Assembly: GCA_900541795.1 (NCBI GenBank)
Contig: UQLC01000007.1
Span: 1 to 64,000 of the forward strand
Length of the DNA: 64,000 nt
Source of the DNA: an uncultured Collinsella sp.
Lineage (GTDB): Bacteria; Actinomycetota; Coriobacteriia; Coriobacteriales; Coriobacteriaceae
Direction of reading: 5' to 3'
Positions 17,690 to 26,008 of this stretch are shown here, in pieces; the first letter of the stretch is position 1; every line of letters begins with the position of its first letter. The position numbers were made by a program, and so were the translations under genes. A model generated the notes under the pieces. It saw only the letters and a list, made by a program, of their open reading frames with translations, searched no databases and was not told the origin of the DNA.

Positions 17690-19642
17690 CTACAGGTTCT
17701 TGACACCCATCGCGCGCATGGCATTCAGGATGGCGATAATCGCCACGCCCACGTCGCCGAACACAGCAAGCCACATGTTGGCGATGCCCAGTGCCGCAAG
17801 CACCAGAATCAGCAACTTAATGCCCAGCGCAAAGATGATGTTCTGCCAAACAATCGACATGGTCTTGCGCGCCACGCGGATCGCGCGGGAGATGTTGGAC
17901 GGCTTGTCATCCATGAGCACGACGTCCGCCGCCTCAATTGCGGCGTCCGAGCCCATAGCGCCCATGGCGATGCCAACGTCTGCGCGGGTAAGCACGGGTG
18001 CGTCGTTGATACCGTCGCCTACAAAGGCGAGCTTGCCCTTGCCCGATTCTGTTGCAAGCAGCGCCTCGACACGCTCGACCTTATCACCCGGTAACAGCTG
18101 CGCGTGGAACTCGTCGAGACCGAGTTGCTTGGCTACAGACGCCGCAACCTCCTCACGGTCGCCCGTGAGCATGACGGTGCGCTTGACGCCGGCGGCGTGC
18201 AGGTCGCGAATCGTTTGCTCGGCATCGGTCTTTATGGTGTCGGCAATTACGATGTGGCCGGCGTACGTATCATCGACCAGCACGTGGAGGATGGTGCCGA
18301 CGATCTCGCAATTGGGCGCTTCGATACCGGCCACAGCAAGCATCTTGGCATTGCCGACGATGACGCGCTTGCCGTCGATAATCGCCGTCACGCCATGGCC
18401 CGCGTCATTGGTGGAGTCGCTTACGCGTTTGGGATCGAGCTCGCCCTGGAAGGCGGTGCGTACCGACTGCGCGATGGGATGGTCGGAGAATGACTCGGCA
18501 AGAGCCGCGACTTCGAGCAGCGACTGCTCGGTATAGCCTGCCTCGGGGTGTACCGCCACGACCGAAAACGTGCCGTTGGTGAGCGTGCCGGTCTTGTCAA
18601 AGACGACGGTGTCCACATCCGCGAGCGTCTCGAGGTAGTTAGAGCCCTTGATGAGGACGCCCAGCTTGGATGCGCCACCGATGCCGCCAAAAAAGCTGAG
18701 CGGCACGCTGATCACGAGCGCGCATGGGCAACTGACGACGAGGAAGGTCAGGCCGCGCAGGATCCAGTCGGACCAGGCGCCGGTGACCAAGCCACCGCCG
18801 AGCGCGAGTACCGCGGCCGCGCCGGTGACAGCGGGCGTGTAGACGCGGGCGAAGCGCGTGATGAAGTTCTCGGTGCGTGCCTTCTTCTCACTAGCGTTTT
18901 CTACGAGCTCCAGGACGCGCGCGACGGTGGACTCGCCAAAGGGCTTGGTGGTGCGCACGTGGAGGAGACCCGTCATGTTGATGCAGCCGCTGATGATATC
19001 GTCTCCAGTTTTGGCCGGGCGGGGGACCGACTCTCCGGTAAGGGCGGCGGTATCGAGCTGTGTCTCGCCCTCGACGATGACGCCGTCGATAGGCACGCGC
19101 TCACCGGGCTTGACCACGATCACGGTGCCGACGGCGATGTCATCGGGGAAGACCTGCTCGAGTGTGCCGTCGGGCTGCTCGACGTTAGCGTAGTCGGGCG
19201 CGATGTCCATCATGGCACTGATCGACTTGCGGCTCTTGCCCACGGCGTACGCCTGAAACAGCTCGCCGACCTGGTAGAACAGCATGACGGCGGCGCCTTC
19301 GGCCATGTGCGGGTCGGTATCGGGGAAGAGCACCATGGCAAACGCGCCGATGGTCGCGACGGCCATGAGGAAGCTCTCGTCGAAGGCCTTGCCGCGGCGG
19401 ATGTTATTGAATGCCTTTTGCAGTACGTCGTAGCCGGCAATCAAAAACGGCACGAGGAACAGCACAAAGCTGGCATAGACGTCACCCGGGGTGCCGAATG
19501 CGGCGGTAAGGGTGCCGAACTCATCGAGGGCGTACACCACGGCAAAAATGCCCAGCGCTACCAGGATGCGGTTGCGCTTATGCTCGAGTGATTCTTTTTT
19601 CTTGCGCTTCTTCTTTTTCTTTTTGGGGTCGGCGGTGGCCAT
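17690..19642 (-). CDS. Heavy-metal P1B-type ATPase (zinc/cadmium-exporter type)
   Basis: A 650-residue membrane pump. The transmembrane metal site is CPC (SCPCALVISVPL); the phosphorylation site is DKTGTLTNG; the hinge is GDGINDAPVL. CPC is typical of Zn/Cd/Pb or Cu exporters; zinc is favoured by the sensor in the same operon. The N-terminus lacks a metal-binding domain and instead has a Lys/Arg-rich stretch (KKKKKKRKKKE); the chaperone-like domain is encoded separately by the gene upstream. ATG at 19642 follows GGGAGGA. A copy of the ArsR operator lies just upstream at 19666-19688. Confidence 0.93.
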   Translation of the reverse strand: MATADPKKKKKKRKKKESLEHKRNRILVALGIFAVVYALDEFGTLTAAFGTPGDVYASFVLFLVPFLIAGYDVLQKAFNNIRRGKAFDESFLMAVATIGAFAMVLFPDTDPHMAEGAAVMLFYQVGELFQAYAVGKSRKSISAMMDIAPDYANVEQPDGTLEQVFPDDIAVGTVIVVKPGERVPIDGVIVEGETQLDTAALTGESVPRPAKTGDDIISGCINMTGLLHVRTTKPFGESTVARVLELVENASEKKARTENFITRFARVYTPAVTGAAAVLALGGGLVTGAWSDWILRGLTFLVVSCPCALVISVPLSFFGGIGGASKLGVLIKGSNYLETLADVDTVVFDKTGTLTNGTFSVVAVHPEAGYTEQSLLEVAALAESFSDHPIAQSVRTAFQGELDPKRVSDSTNDAGHGVTAIIDGKRVIVGNAKMLAVAGIEAPNCEIVGTILHVLVDDTYAGHIVIADTIKTDAEQTIRDLHAAGVKRTVMLTGDREEVAASVAKQLGLDEFHAQLLPGDKVERVEALLATESGKGKLAFVGDGINDAPVLTRADVGIAMGAMGSDAAIEAADVVLMDDKPSNISRAIRVARKTMSIVWQNIIFALGIKLLILVLAALGIANMWLAVFGDVGVAIIAILNAMRAMGVKNL

Positions 19643-19665
19643 GACTCGTATCCTCCCATTTGAAT

Positions 19666-19688
19666 GTATGAACATTCGCTCATATAAT
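19666..19688. promoter_or_regulatory. Internal ArsR-type operator before the ATPase gene
   Basis: GTATGAACATTCGCTCATATAAT matches the two sites upstream of the ArsR gene (20404 and 20437) with three differences in 23. Its arms are TATGA and TCATA. It suggests a second, separately controlled promoter for the ATPase. Confidence 0.7.
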
Positions 19689-19742
19689 TTCGCGAGCAAA
19701 GGCCGCAGCAAGCGCGGCCTTGCAGGTTGGCGTAAACCTGGG

Positions 19743-19961
19743 CTAGAGAATAATCTCGCAGTCCGGCTCGGCGTCGGCGGTGAACTCCACAACGCGGTCG
19801 AGGACCTCGTCGAACTCGGCGTCATCGGCCTCGAGCGTCAGCTTCTGGGTCATAAAGTTGACGGACACGGATTTGACGCCCTCGAGCTTGGCCAGCTCGT
19901 CCTGAAGCTCGCGCGCACAGTTGGCGCAGTCGATCTCATCGAGCTTAAACTGCTTTTTCAT
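19743..19961 (-). CDS. Heavy-metal-associated (HMA) domain protein
   Basis: A 72-residue single-domain metal-binding protein with the ferredoxin-like HMA fold and CxxC motif DCANCAREL (Cys 12 and 15). The acidic C-terminus ends DAEPDCEIIL with an extra Cys. It corresponds to the N-terminal domain missing from the downstream ATPase, so it is probably a detached metal-delivery domain. The DCANC form, with Asp before the first Cys, is common in Zn/Cd pumps. ATG follows GGGAAAGG. It lies between the sensor gene (63 bases) and the ATPase gene (100 bases), all on the minus strand. Confidence 0.9.
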   Translation of the reverse strand: MKKQFKLDEIDCANCARELQDELAKLEGVKSVSVNFMTQKLTLEADDAEFDEVLDRVVEFTADAEPDCEIIL

Positions 19962-20024
19962 GGTGGGTTCCTTTCCCTGTATTTGCGGCTTGGGTGCAGG
20001 CCGCGCTGGTACCGTGGTTGGCTG

Positions 20025-20390
20025 CTATTCGCAGATGTGGCTCATGCCCTGGTTGAGCATGGTGTAGACGTGGTCGTCGGCGAGCGAGTAGAGGATATTG
20101 CGCCCGTCGCGCCGGAATTTAACCAGGTGCGACTGCTTGAGTGTGCGCAGCTGGTGCGACACCGCGGACTGCGAGGTTTCGGTCGCTTCGGCGATGTCTG
20201 CCACGCAGAGCTCGCGGCCCATGAGGGCATAGAGGATCTTGATGCGCGTGGTGTCGCTGAAGACCTTGAACAGGTCGGCGAGGTCGTAGAGAAGCTCCTC
20301 GTCGGGAAGGTCCTCGGGCGAGCAGGTGGTCGGGATCGCGGGTTCGGTGGCCTCGATGTCGAGTTTCGTTTCATCAACGCGGATGCTCAT
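20025..20390 (-). CDS. ArsR/SmtB-family zinc-sensing repressor
   Basis: A 121-residue winged-helix repressor. The DNA-reading helix is SQSAVSHQLRTL. The C-terminus carries a complete alpha-5 metal site, Asp 105, His 107, His 118 and Glu 121 (DxH, ten residues, HxxE), as in SmtB and CzrA, which sense Zn(II). The alpha-3 site ELCVCD of ArsR/CadC is reduced to ELCVAD, arguing against As or Cd/Pb sensing there. The site at 20404-20427 ends 14 bases before the start codon, so autorepression is expected. It heads the HMA-ATPase operon. Confidence 0.9.
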   Translation of the reverse strand: MSIRVDETKLDIEATEPAIPTTCSPEDLPDEELLYDLADLFKVFSDTTRIKILYALMGRELCVADIAEATETSQSAVSHQLRTLKQSHLVKFRRDGRNILYSLADDHVYTMLNQGMSHICE

Positions 20391-20403
20391 TGCAATATCC
20401 TTT

Positions 20404-20460
20404 CATATGAACATGCGCTCATATAATTTACTTTCGATTATATGAGTGCATGTTCATATG
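20404..20460. promoter_or_regulatory. Paired ArsR-type operators
   Basis: CATATGAACATGCGCTCATA (20404 on) and, in inverted orientation, the same 24-base site with one change (20437-20460) are 9 bases apart. Each has arms ATATGA and TCATAT. With the site at 19666, three copies serve one operon. Confidence 0.8.
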
Positions 20461-20546
20461 TCAATGACGTTCAGGTAATTCGTTGTACAAAATGATGGGG
20501 AATAGGTGACGAGATCCCGGACTGAGCGTTTTTTGATAGTCGATGC

Positions 20547-20801
20547 CAAGGTGGGTACCCTCGTGCCGTGCAAAAAATGGAGTATTCTGCAACTATAGGG
20601 GGTCCGCTAATTTATTGCAGGTCATATAATGCAGTTCAAGAGTTATCTTAGGGTGTTAATCCGATGAGTTCTTCCTCAAATGTTGCCTAACGCTCTCACG
20701 CAAGAGTGATTTCGCTTCACATTTGGATCCACTCGAGGGTGATAGACACCCGACCTTGCTGAATACTCGCAATTTTGCACATCGTTAGGGTACCCACCTT
20801 G
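20547..20801. mobile_element. MITE-like element with about 47-bp imperfect terminal inverted repeats
   Basis: CAAGGTGGGTACCCT at 20547 is perfectly inverted at 20787-20801. The similarity continues inward (GTGCAAAA, then GAGTATTC, then GCAA) for about 47 bases on each side, enclosing a 255-bp non-coding unit. No open reading frame and no obvious target duplication are seen. It fills most of the gap between the ArsR operators and the next gene. Confidence 0.6.
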
Positions 20802-20810
20802 TTAGCCGGC

Positions 20811-22001
20811 CTAGTTTCCGGCACCGAAGACCTTGCCCTCGGGCGTGAGACTGCTTGTTTGGGCAAATGATGGGCTGTCGGATTCGACAGTCTGCATGTC
20901 ATCGATTGCTGCAACTTCATTAATTGTCGGGTCATCCAGCGTGATGCCTTCGAGTGTTGCTTTTTCGAGGTCGATTCGTTGACGCTCTTCGGAATCCTGG
21001 CGAAGCTGCTTCTGAATTCGCTTTTTCTCTTCTATAAACCTTCTGAGCACAAACTGTCTCAGGTCCTCTTGCATGATTTGAAAGTCTTTTGGCAGACGCG
21101 AGGGGCGTACGCCCTCTTTCCGCTGGATTGCTTCCATGACCCTAACAAAAGAGCTGGCATGCATAAAGGAATAACGGCTGACGGTGATGATTCCGTATCC
21201 CATGGACGCAAGCGCATTCTTGCGCTCCTCATCGATGGCGCGGTCTTCTTCCGCGTCATGATAAAAACCGTTGTATTCAATGTCTGTGCGAGATTTCTTT
21301 AGATATGCATCCATAAAGAACTTTTTGCGTCTCGTGAGATTCTTTGCGGCAGCGGTGACCTGCACCTCGTAATCGGTCTCAATTCCCTTAATACCAAGTC
21401 CTCCTTCGCTTTTAGGCAGCGTTAGCATCATGACAAAGGCCGTTTCCATAGGAGACCGGCATCCGTCGCGCACACATTGGATCGCCTTTCGGGCAAGAGC
21501 CAGACCGTCGCATCTGGTAATGGAATTAAAGAACTGTTTTAGCCTCTCGGTCGAGGTGAGCGCGAAACGCTCGGTATAGGAGGTGGAAGAGTCGGTTCCA
21601 AGGGAATAAGCGCCGCACAGTTCAAAGTAGTACTCCACTAGTTCGCGAAAAGAAAGATAGGTGGCGGCCTGAAGTGCGCAAAGCTCAACGCCAACAATGA
21701 AGATGCCATCTTTGAGCTCTATAAAGCGTGAGTTCGAGAATCGTTTTGAAGAAACGTGGCATTGACAGTTCATTGCATAGCGCGCATTCCTGCGATCAAA
21801 CACCATCACCTCGAGGGAATCATTTGCGTCGAGGGAAACATCATGTTTGGTGAGCCATTCTGCGGCTGCGTCAAGGAGCGTTCCGGTGGGACATGATCCG
21901 TAAATCGCGGCAGGGTTACAGGACTCGATGCCTTTCGCAGACACCGAATGCGCGGCCTGGTAGACCGCTTTTGCAGTGGTATGTGACAATACGATACTCA
22001 T
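20811..22001 (-). CDS. Uncharacterised protein with PD-(D/E)XK nuclease-like C-terminal domain
   Basis: A 396-residue protein of unknown function. The second half (residues about 185-290) has the spacing of a Vsr/DUF559-like nuclease: SPMETAFVMML, then TDIEYNG and then DEERKNALASMGYGIITVSR. This resembles the E, D-x-E-x-N/D-G and R/L-G-Y elements found in AbiEi-type and DUF559 proteins. The N-terminal half has no motif I recognise. A charged helix (EEKKRIQKQLRQDSEERQR) follows the nuclease-like domain. A sampled 60-base line is 42% GC, well below most of the window, and a MITE-like element lies 9 bases after its stop. Both suggest horizontal origin. Confidence 0.6.
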   Translation of the reverse strand: MSIVLSHTTAKAVYQAAHSVSAKGIESCNPAAIYGSCPTGTLLDAAAEWLTKHDVSLDANDSLEVMVFDRRNARYAMNCQCHVSSKRFSNSRFIELKDGIFIVGVELCALQAATYLSFRELVEYYFELCGAYSLGTDSSTSYTERFALTSTERLKQFFNSITRCDGLALARKAIQCVRDGCRSPMETAFVMMLTLPKSEGGLGIKGIETDYEVQVTAAAKNLTRRKKFFMDAYLKKSRTDIEYNGFYHDAEEDRAIDEERKNALASMGYGIITVSRYSFMHASSFVRVMEAIQRKEGVRPSRLPKDFQIMQEDLRQFVLRRFIEEKKRIQKQLRQDSEERQRIDLEKATLEGITLDDPTINEVAAIDDMQTVESDSPSFAQTSSLTPEGKVFGAGN

Positions 22002-22353
22002 GGTATATATCGTGTCAGCTAATGCCGTGTTGATGGCGCTGAGTGAAAAAGTCGTTTTAGAGGTCTAACCAAATGCTGTCCAAAAACTTGACGCAATTAT
22101 GAGTTGGTATGCCCTAAATAAAAGTTTTCGCAGCTTAGCTATAGCATATAACTACTCAACTGCCGCACATTTGATAGTGATGCATCACCATCCGATAACG
22201 AATTACGTGTCGGGAATTGGCCGAAATCGTTCAAAATGAGGGTTCAGAATTTGTGATGGCAGATTTATTTGTGGAACGTAGGGCGGCCTCGCTGCGGGGG
22301 GGTTCCCGCTGCGAGGCCGCTCGTGATCTACGCCGTGTTTGTCGTAGACGTTT
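22002..22353. other. Intergenic region with a strong hairpin
   Basis: No gene was seen in these 352 bases. The left part is AT-rich and likely holds the promoter of the nuclease-like gene. At 22283-22320, GCGGCCTCGC pairs perfectly with GCGAGGCCGC; it is probably the end of the exonuclease transcript, although no T-run follows. Confidence 0.55.
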
Positions 22354-23322
22354 CTACTTGGCAAATAGGTTCTTGAGGTTGAACTCGGCTTGGACGGTGC
22401 GGAGCATGAGGTCGGTGTCGTCCAGGCCCAGATGCTGCTCGTTGGCGTCGGCGGCGAGGGTTCCACGGCGGCGCGCCCAGTTCTCGAGCGCGGCGGGGGC
22501 GGATTCGCGGGGGAGCGAGCGGACGTCGGCATCCAGGCTGCGGCAGATCTGGCGCGAGTCGATGACGATAATCTTGCCGGCACGACGCGCCTCGGCGTAA
22601 CCGTCCAGGTGAATCTTGAACCAGCTGTCCTCGAACGCGGCGTTATGCGCCATGTACGGGTACTTCTTCATAAGCTTGAGCAGCTGCTTCTGCAGTCCCT
22701 TGTTCTCACGGAAGGGCGTTTTGCCGTCGATGTCGTCCCAAGTGATGTGGTGGATATTCGACAGCGGCACGTCCTCGCCGCGATAGATGTCGGGCAGGCC
22801 GCAGTAGTGTGCTTCGGCGTCATGCGGCACGGCGTCGCTGGTGAGCTCCATGATTTCCCAGCCCACGTTGATGATGTAGCCGCGCTCGGGCGCGCGACCG
22901 GTGGTTTCGATGTCGATGCCCAGCACCGTGCCTTGGATGGGCTTGCGAGCGTAGGCGACGCCGAGCGCGTCGCGGTCGCCGCGGATCTCGCGCATGACGG
23001 ACGCGGCAGTGCGCTTTTGCATCTTGCCGATGGCGGCGCAGGTGTCGGCATCGGACAGGCCGCGCGAAAGCGTCGCGGGCGTCACGTTGCGCAGGCGTGC
23101 CTCGCCAATCTGGTCGCACAGGTCGCGGTTGCGGTCGGCCAGGTCGCGCACGGTGGCAAAGTCGAAGCCGGGGTCGCCCTCGGCGGTAAAGTACTCGGTC
23201 TCGAGCACCTTGAGGGTCTCTTCGCCCTTCTGGCGCTCGGACTCCATGGCGCCGTGATCGCCATAGATAAACATGGGGATAAACGGCTGACGCTCGTATT
23301 CGAGTGCTTGTGAAACGTTCAT
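22354..23322 (-). CDS. DnaQ-fold (DEDDh) 3'-5' exonuclease-like protein
   Basis: A 322-residue protein whose second half is an exonuclease domain: VLGIDIETTG (Exo I), HNAAFEDSWF (Exo II) and HLGLDDTDLM (Exo III, His as in DEDDh). The first half is charged and has no recognised domain (it includes FIPMFIYGDHG and a segment rich in DLADRNRDLCD). ATG at 23322 follows CAAGGAG. It could act in DNA repair or RNA degradation. It is divergent from the metal transporter gene at 23494. Confidence is high for the fold, low for the role. Confidence 0.85.
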   Translation of the reverse strand: MNVSQALEYERQPFIPMFIYGDHGAMESERQKGEETLKVLETEYFTAEGDPGFDFATVRDLADRNRDLCDQIGEARLRNVTPATLSRGLSDADTCAAIGKMQKRTAASVMREIRGDRDALGVAYARKPIQGTVLGIDIETTGRAPERGYIINVGWEIMELTSDAVPHDAEAHYCGLPDIYRGEDVPLSNIHHITWDDIDGKTPFRENKGLQKQLLKLMKKYPYMAHNAAFEDSWFKIHLDGYAEARRAGKIIVIDSRQICRSLDADVRSLPRESAPAALENWARRRGTLAADANEQHLGLDDTDLMLRTVQAEFNLKNLFAK

Positions 23323-23391
23323 AGACTGCTCCTTGGACGGGCCGCGTCGCGCGGCTCGGTGGCATTGAGTTATGGCGAGATGATAGTTTAC

Positions 23392-23461
23392 CATGGGCAA
23401 CTATTGGCATCGCGCCTAGGACAACTACAATACCCTAGTTGACCGCTAGGACTTTTACAAT
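23392..23461. promoter_or_regulatory. Repeat-rich control region of the metal transporter gene
   Basis: CATGGGCAACTATTGGCAT (23392-23410) matches a stretch before the DtxR-type gene (16944-16962) at 15 of 19 positions. Two direct repeats, CTAGGACAACTACAAT (23417) and CTAGGACTTTTACAAT (23446), follow 29 bases apart. The region lies between divergent genes and probably binds a regulator. Confidence 0.4.
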
Positions 23462-23493
23462 GCTGCCGAAAGACACGAAAGGTTCCATCCGTC

Positions 23494-24582
23494 ATGGATT
23501 TGCTGATTGATATTCTGCTCGACGCCGGCAAGGACACGCTCTCGCTGGTGCCGTTTTTGTTGGTGACGTATCTGGCCCTCGAGACCTTGGAGCACGTCGC
23601 GGGCGACCGCGTTAACGGGGCCATCAAGCGCGCCGGCGCCGCGGGTCCCGTGGTTGGCTCGTTGCTGGGCATGGTGCCGCAGTGCGGCTTTTCGGCAATG
23701 GCGGCCACACTGTACGCCGGTCGCGTCGTGACGCTGGGCACCTTGGTGGCGGTGTTTCTCTCGACCTCCGACGAGATGCTGCCGCTGTTGCTCGCCGAGC
23801 AGGTACCCGTGCAGACCATGGCGATGTTGCTCGCCTCGAAGGCGCTGATCGCGCTGGTCACGGGCTTTATCGTGGATGCGGCTATCCGCGGCCTTCGTCG
23901 TAATGCCCGCGCGCATGCGGCGATTCGCCGTACCGTGCTGGGGACCGCTGCCAATCCGGCTCATGTGAACTGCGCGCACGACGACCATACCGGGGGCGAC
24001 ATCATTGATGAAGTGGCCGAGGCGGGAGTAAGTGCTGATCACATCCACGAGCTGTGCGAACGCGATCATTGCGGCTGTGACGAGGATGAGGACGAGTACG
24101 AACACGGACATGGACACGATCACGGTCATGGGGGCGAGCATGAACACCATGATGGCCACGGTCACTCCCACTCTCACGAGAGCGCGCCCCTCCTGTCGAT
24201 TATTCGCAGCGCCATCTCGCACACCGTGCAGGTCTCGGTATTCATTTTTCTGGTGACGCTGATTCTGGTCGCCGTGCTCGAGACCTTCGGCGAGTCCGCG
24301 ATCGAGCAGTTCCTGCGCGGCAACGAGACGCTTGCGGTCCTGGGCTCGGCGCTTGTCGGCCTGATTCCCAACTGCTCGGCCAGCGTCGTCATCACGCAAC
24401 TGTACCTGGAAGGCGCGCTGCAGCTGGCCCCGATGCTCGCCGGCACGCTCATCTCTGCCGGTGTGGGCTACCTGGTGCTGTTCCGTACCAACCGCAGCGC
24501 CCGCGAAAACGTCCTGTTCCTGATCATGATGTACGTCATCGGTGCCGGCTGGGGCCTCATCCTCTCCGCCGTTGGCCTTTAA
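23494..24582 (+). CDS. ArsP_2-type membrane transporter (putative manganese transporter)
   Basis: A 362-residue membrane protein in two similar halves. Each half has a conserved Pro-containing segment: GSLLGMVPQCGFSAM in the first and GLIPNCSASVVITQL in the second. The halves are separated by a long His/Asp/Glu-rich loop (EHGHGHDHGHGG onward, about residues 195-225) that can bind divalent metal. This is the layout of the family annotated as putative manganese transporter/arsenic efflux (ArsP_2). Direction and ion are unproven. ATG follows GAAAGG. A motif shared with the DtxR-type regulator gene lies upstream, which would fit metal control. Confidence 0.75.
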   Translation: MDLLIDILLDAGKDTLSLVPFLLVTYLALETLEHVAGDRVNGAIKRAGAAGPVVGSLLGMVPQCGFSAMAATLYAGRVVTLGTLVAVFLSTSDEMLPLLLAEQVPVQTMAMLLASKALIALVTGFIVDAAIRGLRRNARAHAAIRRTVLGTAANPAHVNCAHDDHTGGDIIDEVAEAGVSADHIHELCERDHCGCDEDEDEYEHGHGHDHGHGGEHEHHDGHGHSHSHESAPLLSIIRSAISHTVQVSVFIFLVTLILVAVLETFGESAIEQFLRGNETLAVLGSALVGLIPNCSASVVITQLYLEGALQLAPMLAGTLISAGVGYLVLFRTNRSARENVLFLIMMYVIGAGWGLILSAVGL

Positions 24583-24683
24583 GTAGATTATTGGGACATG
24601 TCTTACGATCTACCCCTGTGACCAGGGCATTTCCGCTGCCAAAACAAAAAGGTAGATTTTTAGGCATGTCCCAAAAATCTACC
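24583..24683. repeat. GTAGATTxTTGGGACATG inverted repeat
   Basis: GTAGATTATTGGGACATG (24583-24600) is inverted at 24665-24682 with two changes. A compact hairpin, GGTAGATTTTT/AAAAATCTACC, is nested at 24651-24683. It lies between the convergent transporter and YaiI-type genes and can act as a terminator. Confidence 0.7.
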
Positions 24684-24687
24684 TTGG

Positions 24688-25170
24688 TTAGTGCAGCAGC
24701 TCGGTGAGGTTGCGTTTAAAGCGGGCCCGGTCTTCGCTGGTAAATGCCGCCGGTCCGCGAGTGCGTCCCCCGGCGCGGCGTACCTTCTTTTCCTCGTGGC
24801 GAATAAACAGTTGCATGTCGATGGTCGCCTTATCGTAGACGCGCCCGCGTACGCCGATGGCGGCGGCATCGCGCCCGAGCACCATGCTCGCCAAGCCAAT
24901 GTCCTGCGTCACGACTACGTCGCCCGCCTGCAGGCGTTCGACAATGGCAAAGTCGGCGCTGTCGGCGCCCACGCTCACATCGAGCGTCGTGACCCAAAAT
25001 CCGCGTCGCGCATGCTCGACGTCGCGCGGATCGTCGCGGCGAATGTGGCGTTCCAGGTTCTGTGTGCTGTTGCCGGCGATAACGACGGCGACGCCCGCCC
25101 GCCGCGCGCAGTCAATCGACTCGCGCGTGACCGGGCAGGCGTCTGCATCAATAAAGAGCGTTCGCGGCAT
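24688..25170 (-). CDS. YaiI/YqxD family protein (DUF188)
   Basis: A 160-residue protein of the YaiI/YqxD family, a PIN-like fold of unknown role. Signatures are FIDADACPV at the N-terminus, then the VVTQDIGLA segment and the late GGRTRGPAAFTSEDRARF tail. It starts directly before (0 bases from) the stop of the upstream membrane protein gene, so the two are cotranscribed. The ribosome binding site is weak (GGTGC), which fits translational coupling. Confidence 0.9.
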   Translation of the reverse strand: MPRTLFIDADACPVTRESIDCARRAGVAVVIAGNSTQNLERHIRRDDPRDVEHARRGFWVTTLDVSVGADSADFAIVERLQAGDVVVTQDIGLASMVLGRDAAAIGVRGRVYDKATIDMQLFIRHEEKKVRRAGGRTRGPAAFTSEDRARFKRNLTELLH

Positions 25171-25773
25171 CTAGTGCACCAGTTTGCCAAATTGAATAGC
25201 GCGAACAATCAGCGTTACGCCAAACACCAGCAGTGCGGCGCCGCTAAAGATGACGAGCATCTTGGCCGACCACAGCGGATAGATAAACACGAACATGCCG
25301 GCGATGATGGAGAGCGCGCCGCTCAGGATGGCGAGGGCACGGTTGGACGAAAGCTCGGACTCCAGAATGGACATGACACCTTCGACGATCCAGCCAAAGC
25401 CGGCCACGATAACCACCATCGTGGTGAGCGTCGCGGTCGAGAAGGCCTGGTTGCGCAGGATTATGACGCCGCCCAAGATAATGAGTAGGTTGGAGATGAT
25501 GCTCGTCACGCGCCAGCCGGTGGGCAGCAGTGGCTCGAAAACAGCGGTAAACAGCCTGATCGCGGCCGTGATCACAAAGTAGAAGCCCAAGACGGTCGTT
25601 AGGAAGACGAGGGACTTGGCGGGCGCAAACAGCAGTGCGATGCCGGCGACGAGCGCCAAGACGCCCGTGATGGCGTAAATCCAGCGTACGGCCTTGACGG
25701 CTTTGCCCGCCATGCTTTTCTCGTCAAATCCAAACTGGCTCGATTTTTGGTCATCGTTCTTAAAGATGCCCAT
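25171..25773 (-). CDS. HdeD/DUF308-family membrane protein
   Basis: A 200-residue membrane protein with about six hydrophobic segments arranged in pairs (WIYAITGVLALVAGIALLF, and later LAILSGALSIIAGMFVFI), as in HdeD-type DUF308 proteins, some of which help acid resistance. The ATG at 25773 follows GAAAGGAG; the 12 extra upstream residues of the longer frame are unlikely to be translated. It forms an operon with the YaiI-type gene. Its role in this organism is unknown. Confidence 0.8.
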   Translation of the reverse strand: MGIFKNDDQKSSQFGFDEKSMAGKAVKAVRWIYAITGVLALVAGIALLFAPAKSLVFLTTVLGFYFVITAAIRLFTAVFEPLLPTGWRVTSIISNLLIILGGVIILRNQAFSTATLTTMVVIVAGFGWIVEGVMSILESELSSNRALAILSGALSIIAGMFVFIYPLWSAKMLVIFSGAALLVFGVTLIVRAIQFGKLVH

Positions 25774-25961
25774 AATGTCTCCTTTCCGTGCGGCGTAAGC
25801 CTTGATCATTACAACCAGTATCGCCTAAAGGCGCTGGCGTATGGGTCGGGGAGGGCGGAACGTAACCCAAAGGCCCCGAATTGTTTCCGTTGTTCCCCAC
25901 GTCGCGATTTTCTATTCAACAGGTGTAGAACATTGCAGCCCTGTTCGTTATTGCCTACGTT

Positions 25962-25980
25962 TTAGGTTAGATTTTCCTAA
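25962..25980. promoter_or_regulatory. DtxR/IdeR-box-like palindrome
   Basis: TTAGGTTAGATTTTCCTAA resembles the actinobacterial iron box TTAGGTTAGCCTAACCTAA; the mismatches lie in the right half. It ends 28 bases before the nitroreductase start, a position suited to repression. It could be a target of a DtxR-family protein such as that at 17021. Confidence 0.4.
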
Positions 25981-26008
25981 GAACAATTGCCCGAAATTGG
26001 GGGTCCCT

